This document shows, piece by piece, positions 57,559-64,000 of a stretch of DNA of 64,000 nucleotides. Each line of letters begins with the position of its first letter. Position 1 is the first letter of the stretch. Source of the stretch: Saprospirales bacterium (GTDB lineage: Bacteria > Bacteroidota > Bacteroidia > Chitinophagales > Saprospiraceae); contig JADJBL010000027.1 of assembly GCA_016703765.1 (NCBI GenBank), positions 1-64,000 on the forward strand. Direction: 5' to 3'. The translations under genes were made by a program, and so were the position numbers. The notes under the pieces are model-generated. The model searched no databases, was not told where the DNA came from, and saw nothing but the letters and a program-made list of their open reading frames with translations.

Positions 57559-58947
57559 TTGACATTGATCAAATCCATTTCCGGTATTCGCGGTACCATT
57601 GGCGGGCAGGCAGGTGAAAATCTGACTGCTCAGGATATCGTTTCCTGCACAGCCGCTTTTGCAGCCTGGATGCAGAAAAAAGGCCACGCTCCCCTCGTTG
57701 TCGTTGGCCGCGACGGCCGGATCTCCGGGGAAATGGTCAGCCAACTGGTCATCCAGACCCTGCGCTCCATGGGCATCTCCGTGGTCGATCTGGGTCTGAC
57801 CACTACCCCGACGGTCGAAATAGCCGTGCCGGAGGAAGGCGCCGGCGCCGGCATCATCGTCACCGCCAGCCACAACCCGCAACAGTGGAACGCCCTCAAA
57901 TTCCTCAACCACCTGGGCGAGTTTATTTCCGCAAAAGATGGAGAAGAATTCCTGGCCCTGCTGAATGAACCGGGCGCCATCACCTACGCCGACGTGCTCG
58001 ATCTGGGCTCCTACCGCAAGGACGGCTCCTACCTGGAAAAACATATCGGCAAGATCCTGGCCCTTCCCCTGGTGGCCGTGGAAGCCATTCGCGCCAAGAA
58101 CTTCAAGATCGTAGTCGACGGCATCAATTCCAGCGGAGGATTCGCCGTACCTGCCCTTCTCGAATCCCTTGGCTGCGAGATCATTGTGCTCAACGGCGAG
58201 CCCAATGGGCATTTTGCCCACAACCCCGAACCCCTGCCCGAACACCTGGAGGACCTCTCCAACGCCGTCCGCAAACACCGCGCCGACCTCGGCATCGCCG
58301 TCGACCCCGACGTCGACCGCCTGGCCTTTGTGTGCGAGGATGGGGAGTTGTTCGGCGAAGAATACACCCTGGTGGCTGTAGCCGATTACGTGCTCAAACA
58401 CCAGCCCGGCAACACCGTCTCCAACCTGTCCTCCACGCGCGCCCTGAGCGACGTCACCGCGGGCTACGGCGGAACATACTTCGCCTCCGCGGTGGGTGAG
58501 GTGAATGTGGTCACCCGTATGAAGGAGGTCAATGCCGTCATCGGCGGCGAAGGCAACGGCGGCGTGATCTACCCCGGCCTGCACTACGGCCGCGACGCAT
58601 TGGCCGGGATCGCTTTTTTCCTCAGCCTCCTGGCCGGCAACGGACTCCGGGCTTCCGTGCTAAAAAGCCGCTACCCCTCCTATACCATCTGCAAAAACAA
58701 GATCGACCTCCGCCCCGGCATCGATATCGACCGCCTGCTCCTCGACCTCAAGGAGCGCTACCGGATGCACAAGATCAATATGGAAGACGGCCTGAAGATC
58801 GATCTCGACAACGGCTGGATCCACCTGCGCAAATCCAATACCGAGCCTATCATCCGCATCTATACGGAAAGCCACTCGCAAGTCATCGCCGAGCACCTCG
58901 CCGCCAAAGTAAAGACAGATGTCAACGATATACTGAAGGGAGTCTGA
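57559..58947 (+). CDS. glmM: Phosphoglucosamine mutase
   Basis: The 462-residue alpha-D-phosphohexomutase converts glucosamine-6-P to glucosamine-1-P for peptidoglycan precursors. It starts with TTG; MTLIKSISGIRGTIGG is the usual N-terminus in Bacteroidota and the frame has no better ATG. Motifs: VVVGRDGRISG, active-site Ser in VTASHNPQQWNALKF, metal loop AVDPDVDRLAF, sugar loop GGEGNGGVIYP and phosphate-binding RKSNTEPIIRIY. Length is normal. Followed by a large word-repeat hairpin. Confidence 0.92.
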   Translation: MTLIKSISGIRGTIGGQAGENLTAQDIVSCTAAFAAWMQKKGHAPLVVVGRDGRISGEMVSQLVIQTLRSMGISVVDLGLTTTPTVEIAVPEEGAGAGIIVTASHNPQQWNALKFLNHLGEFISAKDGEEFLALLNEPGAITYADVLDLGSYRKDGSYLEKHIGKILALPLVAVEAIRAKNFKIVVDGINSSGGFAVPALLESLGCEIIVLNGEPNGHFAHNPEPLPEHLEDLSNAVRKHRADLGIAVDPDVDRLAFVCEDGELFGEEYTLVAVADYVLKHQPGNTVSNLSSTRALSDVTAGYGGTYFASAVGEVNVVTRMKEVNAVIGGEGNGGVIYPGLHYGRDALAGIAFFLSLLAGNGLRASVLKSRYPSYTICKNKIDLRPGIDIDRLLLDLKERYRMHKINMEDGLKIDLDNGWIHLRKSNTEPIIRIYTESHSQVIAEHLAAKVKTDVNDILKGV

Positions 58948-58948
58948 G

Positions 58949-59090
58949 AGAGTTGAAAAGTTGAAAAGTTTAAAGTTTAAGTGAAGCCTTTTTGACTTCG
59001 TCAAAAAGTACTTTTCAACTTTTCAACTTTTCAACTTTTCAACTTTTCAACTTTTCAACTTTTCAACTCTTTCTAAGAGAAAGCTTCACC
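58949..59090. repeat. CTTTTCAA array (7 copies) and hairpin before cysteine desulfurase
   Basis: The left arm is TTGAAAAG words (58949-58980). A perfect 9-bp inner stem CTTTTTGAC/GTCAAAAAG follows with a TTC loop (58988-59008). The right arm is seven perfect tandem CTTTTCAA copies at 59011-59066. GTGAAGC at 58981 can also pair with GCTTCAC at 59083-59089 directly before the ATG. Both replication slippage and translational control are plausible. Confidence 0.88.
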
Positions 59091-60239
59091 ATGCGAGTTT
59101 ACCTGGACAATGCAGCAAGCACCCCCCTCGGCGAAGAAGTGATCGAAGCGATGCTTTCGGCGATGAAAGGGCTTTACGGCAATCCCTCCAGTATTCATGC
59201 GGAGGGGCGGCAGGGGCGCGCGGCGATCGAAACGGCCCGCAAGACGGTGGCCCGGCGCCTGGGCGCGTCAATCGGCGAGATTTTTTTCACCTCCGGCGGC
59301 ACGGAGGCCAGCAATACGGCCCTCAAATGCGCCGTGCGGGATCTGGGCGTGAAACGCATCATCAGCTCGCCGACCGAACATCACTGCGTGCTGCATACGC
59401 TGGAATATCTCGAAAAACAGGACGGAGTCCATGTGGTATTGCTTAAGGTGGACGAGGAGGGGAGGGTGGATTACGCCCAACTGGAAGACCTGCTCCGCGA
59501 CGGCAAAGGCCCGACCCTGGTTTCCCTGATGCACGCCAACAACGAGATCGGCACCTTGCTCGACCTGGAGCGGGTTTCCGCTTTGTGCAAAGCGCACGGC
59601 GCCCTGTTGCATACCGACACGGTGCAGACGGTGGCGCATTTTCCGATCGACCTGTCGAAGACCTATGTGAGCTTTCTCTCCGGCTCGGCGCATAAATTCC
59701 ACGGCCCCAAGGGGGTGGGCTTTTTGTACATGAATTCGGAGAATATCGTCCGCCCCTTCCTGCACGGCGGCGCACAGGAGCGCAACATGCGCGCCGGCAC
59801 CGAAAACACCCACGGCATCGTGGGCATGGCCCGGGCCCTGGACCTCGCCTACGAAGAGCTCGACGCGCGAAGGGCCTACATCGAATCCCTGCGAAATTAC
59901 CTCAAAGAACAGCTCCGCTCGAATTTCGAAGGCCTTCAATTCCACGGCGATCAAGACCACTATCTCTATACCGTATTGAATGTCTCTTTTCCGCCCTCCC
60001 CGAAGGCGGAGCTCCTGCTCCTCAACCTCGACATCAACGGCATCAGCGCCTCGGGCGGCAGCGCCTGCGCTTCCGGCGTGGATGTGGGCTCCCACGTGCT
60101 CACCGCCATCGGCGCCGACCCGGACCGAAAGGCCATCCGTTTTTCCTTTTCCAACTACAACACCCTCGAAGAGCTTGACTTCGTGGTGGAACAGGTAAGG
60201 AAATCGCTGGGGGTAGGGGAGCCTTCCATTCCCAGGTAA
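59091..60239 (+). CDS. Cysteine desulfurase (NifS/IscS type)
   Basis: ATG 59091 (MRVYLDNAAST) follows directly after the repeat; upstream in-frame residues are translated repeat. The 382-residue PLP enzyme removes sulfur from cysteine for Fe-S clusters or tRNA thiolation. Motifs: YLDNAASTPLGEEV, FTSGGTEASNTALK, HANNEIGTLLDL, PLP Lys in SGSAHKFHGPKGVGFLY and catalytic Cys in SGGSACASGVD. Short spacing in the Cys loop suggests group II-like or IscS-like; not resolved. No isc/suf partners are adjacent. Confidence 0.9.
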   Translation: MRVYLDNAASTPLGEEVIEAMLSAMKGLYGNPSSIHAEGRQGRAAIETARKTVARRLGASIGEIFFTSGGTEASNTALKCAVRDLGVKRIISSPTEHHCVLHTLEYLEKQDGVHVVLLKVDEEGRVDYAQLEDLLRDGKGPTLVSLMHANNEIGTLLDLERVSALCKAHGALLHTDTVQTVAHFPIDLSKTYVSFLSGSAHKFHGPKGVGFLYMNSENIVRPFLHGGAQERNMRAGTENTHGIVGMARALDLAYEELDARRAYIESLRNYLKEQLRSNFEGLQFHGDQDHYLYTVLNVSFPPSPKAELLLLNLDINGISASGGSACASGVDVGSHVLTAIGADPDRKAIRFSFSNYNTLEELDFVVEQVRKSLGVGEPSIPR

Positions 60240-60302
60240 ATTTTTTCCAATTGATTGAAGGAAGGGCTGTTGATATTTACAGGAAAAATCCTTTTTTATG
60301 AT

Positions 60303-60366
60303 AAACCGCGAAGGCGCTAAGGACGCTAAGACAATGCAATCTTAGCGTCCTTAGCGCCTTTGCGGT
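60303..60366. repeat. 27-bp inverted repeat AACCGCGAAGGCGCTAAGG-type
   Basis: Arms at 60303-60329 and about 60340-60366 are complementary with one mismatch around a 10-nt loop. The arm contains the words GGCGCTAAGGACGCTAAG. From memory, similar GCGCTAAGG/GCGCAAAGG repeats occur widely in intergenic DNA of many bacteria; not searched. Lies in the leader of the WD40 gene. Confidence 0.82.
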
Positions 60367-60385
60367 TCAATCCAAAATTTTCCAA

Positions 60386-62380
60386 ATGAAAAATTCCCTC
60401 CTTCTCCTTGCCCTCCTTCTCACCTCTTCATTTTCCAATCCTCCCTCCGGAAAATCATACGAACTCTACCTGACGCAGATCGCGGCCGCAGAGGCCTATT
60501 TGCAACTTAACCTGATCAGCGCCGCGAAGAGCTACCTCGATGCCTGTCCGGAGAAATACCGCGGCGTGGAATGGCATTTTCTGAACGCCTTTCTCGACCA
60601 AAGCGACAAGACCCTGCCGGCGCCGGAGGGCCAGGTGTACAATTGTATCCAGGTTAGTCCGGACGGGAGCAAGGTAGCTGTGGGAGGCTCGGATAGCACG
60701 GTGACGATTTTCAGTTTTCCGGATTGGAAAATGAGCGGAAAATGGAGAGGGCACAAAGCCTCTGTGAGCACCCTCGATTTTAGCGAGGACGGCAAGAAAC
60801 TGGTTTCCGGGGGACGCGATCATGCGGTGATAGTATGGGATGTGGAAACGGGCCAAAAACTATGGGAAAACAGCCAGGCCTTTTCTCAGGGCATTTACCA
60901 GGTGCGCTTTGGGGCCGGCGACCGGCAAATCGGGGTTGTGTCCTGGGAAAGACGGAGCGCAGAGCCCTGGGTCATGGGTTTTGCCAAGGTCCTGGACGCG
61001 GCGAGCGGCGAAGAATTGCAAAAAATAGAGACCGAGGCCCACCCGGCTGCCGGGGTGGTATTTACCGATGGCGGGAAAAGCCTCGTCGTGTCCTGCTGGG
61101 GGGAGGTGGCCACTTCCTACGAGCTGGGTTCGGGCAGCGTTCAATGGAAGTACGACCTGTCCAACTATGAGGAATACAACGCCTTTCACAGCATCGACCT
61201 CAGCCCCGACGGCCGGACGATCCTGCTGGGCGCCGCCGATTTTCGGGTGCACGTGTTGGAGAGCGCTTCGGGGAAACTGCTGCGCCGCATCGAGCCCTGG
61301 GAGGGGCATACCAAGCTGATCAAGGCCGTGGCCTGGTCGCGCGACGGAAAATGGTTCGCCACCGCCGGCGACGACCAAACCATTTTCGTTTGGGATGCGT
61401 CAGATTATAGCAAAAAATACAGCCTCATCGGGCATACCCAGACCGTCGCCGGTCTCGCCTGGTCGGACGATGGGAAGGCCTTGTGCTCCGTCTCCGCCGA
61501 CGGAACCCTAAAAGTCTGGGACATAGAGCATCCGTTCGGGGTTGCTTATGAGATCTGCGATTTCGGTCCCTGGCAGGTCCCCGTCACGCCCGACGGCCGT
61601 TTTTTTGCCGCGCCCTGTTCGGATAAAAAGATGATCGTGTACGACATCCGCAGCGGCCTACCGCATATCGACCTGGGCCCCGTCAGCGGTCTGTGCGGCG
61701 ACCTGAGCGCCGACGGCAAATACCTGGCCACCTCGAGTTTCGATGGGATCGTCCGCCTCTGGGACCTCGAAAATAGAAAAGAGATAAAAGCCTTTGAAGG
61801 CCACAGCGCCCGGGTGGACGGGGTGGCGTACCTGAACCTAACAAACCAGGTGCTTTCCGTGGGAGATACCACGCTGCGGATCTGGTCGCCGGGTGCGCCG
61901 CCCCGGGTCGTCGCCTTGCCTGCAAAGCCCTTCCGGATTGTCCTGCACCCGGACGAGACGAAGGTGTATATCAGTTTTTCGGATAAAACGGTCAGGACCT
62001 ATAGCACCGAAAATTGGCAGGAATTAGCAACCTGGTCCCTGAATACCGACCTGCAGGAAATGAAGATCAGTCCCGACGGAAACACCCTGGCCGCATTTTG
62101 TGGAAAAAATATAGAACTCTGGAATACCCGTTCCGGAAAAAGAAAACAAATCCTCTCCGGCCACGAAAAAAGCGGCTACGGCGTCGGCTTTTCCCCGGAT
62201 GGCCACTACCTCATCAGCGGCTCCTACGACCAGACCTTCAAGCTCTGGGACCTCTCCAAAGGCCGATGCACCTTGACTTTTCACGGGTTTGGGGATACGG
62301 TTTATTCGGCGCAGTTTATTAACGATCGAGGGATTTTGATTGGGTCGGCGCAGGGGAGGGTGAGGTGGTTTGGGTGGTGA
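60386..62380 (+). CDS. Secreted WD40-repeat protein
   Basis: The 664-residue protein has a short signal peptide (MKNSLLLLALLLTSSFS). After a small helical segment (LNLISAAKSYLDACPEKYRG, as in WD40 proteins with TPR-like entry), about 12 WD-type blades follow, for example HKASVSTLDFSEDGKKLVSG, SRDGKWFATAGDDQTIFVWD and FSPDGHYLISGSYDQTFKLW. Two 6- or 7-bladed propellers are likely. A protein-protein platform in the periplasm or at the surface is expected. The upstream inverted repeat may act in its expression. Confidence 0.82.
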   Translation: MKNSLLLLALLLTSSFSNPPSGKSYELYLTQIAAAEAYLQLNLISAAKSYLDACPEKYRGVEWHFLNAFLDQSDKTLPAPEGQVYNCIQVSPDGSKVAVGGSDSTVTIFSFPDWKMSGKWRGHKASVSTLDFSEDGKKLVSGGRDHAVIVWDVETGQKLWENSQAFSQGIYQVRFGAGDRQIGVVSWERRSAEPWVMGFAKVLDAASGEELQKIETEAHPAAGVVFTDGGKSLVVSCWGEVATSYELGSGSVQWKYDLSNYEEYNAFHSIDLSPDGRTILLGAADFRVHVLESASGKLLRRIEPWEGHTKLIKAVAWSRDGKWFATAGDDQTIFVWDASDYSKKYSLIGHTQTVAGLAWSDDGKALCSVSADGTLKVWDIEHPFGVAYEICDFGPWQVPVTPDGRFFAAPCSDKKMIVYDIRSGLPHIDLGPVSGLCGDLSADGKYLATSSFDGIVRLWDLENRKEIKAFEGHSARVDGVAYLNLTNQVLSVGDTTLRIWSPGAPPRVVALPAKPFRIVLHPDETKVYISFSDKTVRTYSTENWQELATWSLNTDLQEMKISPDGNTLAAFCGKNIELWNTRSGKRKQILSGHEKSGYGVGFSPDGHYLISGSYDQTFKLWDLSKGRCTLTFHGFGDTVYSAQFINDRGILIGSAQGRVRWFGW

Positions 62381-62387
62381 GGGGCGG

Positions 62388-62477
62388 ACCACAGATTAAG
62401 CGGATTTTATGATTTCACAGATTAGACCAATGCAAGAAAAATCAGCGGAATCATTAAATCAGTTTAATCTGTGGTCC
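62388..62477. repeat. ACCACAGATTA inverted repeat after the WD40 gene
   Basis: GACCACAGATTAAGCGGATT near 62387-62406 is complementary to the AATC...AATCTGTGGTC segment ending near 62477, with inner CACAGATTA words and an imperfect central part. From memory, CCACAGATTA-word hairpins are frequent in unrelated bacterial genomes; not searched. It begins about 7 nt after the WD40 TGA stop. Confidence 0.75.
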
Positions 62478-62590
62478 GGGGTTTTAGAATTTGACGGTAA
62501 ATAGGTTATATTTGGAAGGTAGGGGTATTTGGGGAATACGCCATATGCGGAGATACGAATGTTGTAGCCAATAAAGGGTTAAGAATGTGT

Positions 62591-63390
62591 GATGTTTAAG
62601 TTTGAATATTTCGTTATATGGATTCTATTTTCCCTTGATTGCTCATGCAGGCCAAAGGAAAGTCTAAATATTCAAGGAACTTGGATATACCAGACAATGA
62701 CAGGGACAGTATTATCCACCCTTAAAATCTTTTTACGTAGTTAGCCTTCTTGACGGCGATGAAGGTCGAGATAGAATATATATAGACTCAGAAAGGATCG
62801 AACATCCATTAATGAGACCTAAAAATGATTTTTCAATTCAAGGAAAATACACCAAGTATAAATTAGAAGGAGATAAGATTTTGTTAGAAAGGGATTCCAT
62901 TGAATACACATACGACATTCAAGTCAGTGATGGCATGATCTGTTTCAACAAAGGAACCTTTTGTCTTTTAAGGGAGGAGAAATCTATCAAAAAAATTGAT
63001 TCAACTATATTCAAATTTGCTGTGAACGATGAATATTTTCCTTCTTTTGAGTTTTGGATGAACTATAACTACATGTCAGATGGAGCGTTGTGTGAAATCA
63101 GATATAGTGGATGTCAAGTTGAGTTTTCAATTGATACAATCAACTTAACAAAAGAGGAAAAGACCTATATTATTACAATGCTGGAAAGGATACCTGAGAA
63201 TCAATTAGACAGAATTTATAATAATGGGCTCTCAGATTGCAGGGAAATATCAATTGATTTTTACGATAAATATGGGAGGTGGAGAGGAATCGAAACATGT
63301 GACTTAATACATGAAAATCCCTTTGAAATTAGGGTTTTAACTACGAATATTTTTTGGATTCTAGATAGATACTTGAGAAAAGAAAAATAA
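62591..63390 (+). CDS. AT-rich hypothetical exported protein, frameshifted
   Basis: Reading from ATG 62591 gives a hydrophobic start (MFKFEYFVIWILFSLDCSC) and NIQGTWIYQTMTG, then stops at 62740. A second frame continues without a gap from SFYVVSLLDGDEGRDRI to a stop at 63390. A single-base change near 62721-62735, in A4 or T5 runs, joins the two, giving about 266 residues. GTWIYQ and a later KYTKYKLEGDKILLER resemble lipocalin-like 'does it fit' lipoproteins of Bacteroidota. The gene is much more AT-rich than the rest of the window, so recent acquisition is possible. Function unknown. Confidence 0.55.
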
Positions 63391-63477
63391 CTGGTAATAA
63401 CTTTGTGCAAGCGTCAATTAACATGGACGCCACTTTGGGCATTCATCTTATGCGGGTAAAAAAAATCGCCCAAAAAC

Positions 63478-63512
63478 TTGCGTAGCCAAATAACTACATA
63501 TATATTTGTAGT
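63478..63512 (+). promoter_or_regulatory. Promoter with overlapping palindromic operator of the arsR-like gene
   Basis: TTG at 63478-63480 and TATATTTG at 63501-63508 (TAnnTTTG) are 20 nt apart. The -7 box lies inside the palindrome ACTACA-N8-TGTAGT (63493-63512). ATG is 15 nt downstream of the operator. This is the classical layout of an autorepressed ArsR promoter. Confidence 0.55.
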
Positions 63513-63526
63513 CAAATAGCTTCGCA

Positions 63527-63845
63527 ATGAACTTAAGACGAGACGTATTTCAAGCCATCGCAGACCCCACCAGAAGGGCCATCCTTTTACTGGTAGCCTC
63601 CCAATCCATGACCGCCGGGGCAATCGCCTCCAACTTCGAGCGGCCCGTCCGACCGTTTCAGCACCTGCAAATACTCACCGAGTGCGAATTGCACACAGGA
63701 GCAAAGCGGCAGGGAAATGCACTATCACATCAACGCCATAAAAATGAAAGAGGTAGCTGACTTTATCGAGCCATTCCGCAGCATGTGGGATGAGCGGTTT
63801 AATAAACTGGAAACCATCATGAAAAAGTACAAACCAAAAGACTAG
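63527..63845 (+). CDS. ArsR-family HTH regulator, frameshifted
   Basis: The start [20 protein letters not shown] is typical of ArsR regulators paired with SRPBCC proteins. The sequence then needs two frame changes, near 63640-63660 and 63690-63705, to read on through [20 protein letters not shown] to KKYKPKD and TAG at 63843-63845. The expected recognition helix (RPTVSKHLQIL-like) is disturbed as given. The next gene starts 5 nt later and encodes an SRPBCC protein, the usual partner. Errors or real decay cannot be told apart. Confidence 0.7.
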
Positions 63846-63850
63846 AAAAC

Positions 63851-64000
63851 ATGGAACCAAAAACCAAAATCCACGCCGAAGACGGCAAACAGGAGCTATG
63901 GATAACCAGGGAGTTTGATCTGCCTTTGGAACTGCTTTTCAGGGCATACGAAGACCCCGAAATCGTGGAGCAATGGATGGGTACGAAAGTGCTGAAACTC
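63851..64000 (+). CDS. SRPBCC/AHSA1-domain protein, cut by the window end
   Basis: Starts at ATG 63851 and runs off the window end. The visible 50 residues, with ITREFDLPLELLFRAYEDPE and WMGTK, match the start of activator-of-Hsp90-ATPase-like SRPBCC proteins. These are often encoded directly after an ArsR regulator and bind small hydrophobic ligands. The ligand is unknown. Confidence 0.75.
   Translation, partial: MEPKTKIHAEDGKQELWITREFDLPLELLFRAYEDPEIVEQWMGTKVLKL

Overview
The window is about 64 kb of fairly GC-rich, gene-dense chromosome from a member of the Bacteroidota, most likely a Saprospiria-type marine or wastewater bacterium (lineage is inference). The reasons are TonB-dependent receptors with N-terminal carboxypeptidase-regulatory-like domains, surface proteins with C-terminal type IX secretion (T9SS) sorting domains, futalosine-pathway menaquinone genes, promoters of the Bacteroidota TTG/TTTG-N19-20-TAnnTTTG type, and HYR/PKD-like giant adhesins. 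No rRNA, tRNA, IS element, prophage or CRISPR array was seen, and no gene-free gap exceeds 300 bp.

Layout. 1-1.2 kb: decayed KAP-family P-loop NTPase. 1.26-8.8 kb: a putative extracellular nucleic acid/phosphoester scavenging locus (secreted EEP-family nuclease on the minus strand; TonB receptor, DUF5689 lipoprotein and T9SS-secreted phospholipase-D-like protein on the plus strand). 8.8-16.6 kb: housekeeping (trmN6, small HTH protein, glycosyltransferase, mqnE-mqnA, msrA, pntAA) and a porin-like protein. 16.6-29.7 kb: acetate/acyl-CoA and polyhydroxyalkanoate metabolism (acs, MDR reductase, SDR reductase, thiolase, phasin, class III phaE-phaC, phaB, sodium:solute symporter), then an FkbM methyltransferase. 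29.9-37.2 kb: acyl-CoA ligase flanked by two paralogous alpha/beta hydrolases, a lipoprotein, an outer-membrane barrel, a BioD/DRTGG ATPase and a phosphoesterase. 37.4-48.1 kb: one giant (about 3,560-codon) T9SS surface protein with beta-helix, PKD-like, HYR-like, dockerin-like and cohesin-like parts. 48.1-64 kb: PLP-dependent sulfur amino acid enzyme, rluD, LuxC-type acyl-CoA reductase, an esterase-like pseudoenzyme with its own TonB receptor, ZIP transporter, PAP2 phosphatase, glmM, cysteine desulfurase, WD40 protein, an AT-rich hypothetical gene and an ArsR-SRPBCC pair.

Two features cut across the window. First, many intergenic gaps hold long hairpins whose arms are tandem copies of a 7-14 bp word (for example GTGACTAGTGACTGGT, TTGAAAAG, GTTTAGGAG). 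In many cases the stop codon of the upstream gene is itself part of the first repeat word, and the second arm runs up to the next gene's start. This is the most novel-looking signal here. Second, at least eight genes are broken by single-base frameshifts, several in homopolymers and several in normally essential genes (mqnE, mqnA), which suggests consensus errors more than mass pseudogenisation.

How the genes may work together: Acs, the symporter and the acyl-CoA ligase would supply acyl-CoA; thiolase, PhaB and PhaEC would convert acetyl-CoA to stored polyhydroxybutyrate coated by phasin. The TonB receptor loci and T9SS proteins form the outward-facing nutrient capture and attachment layer.
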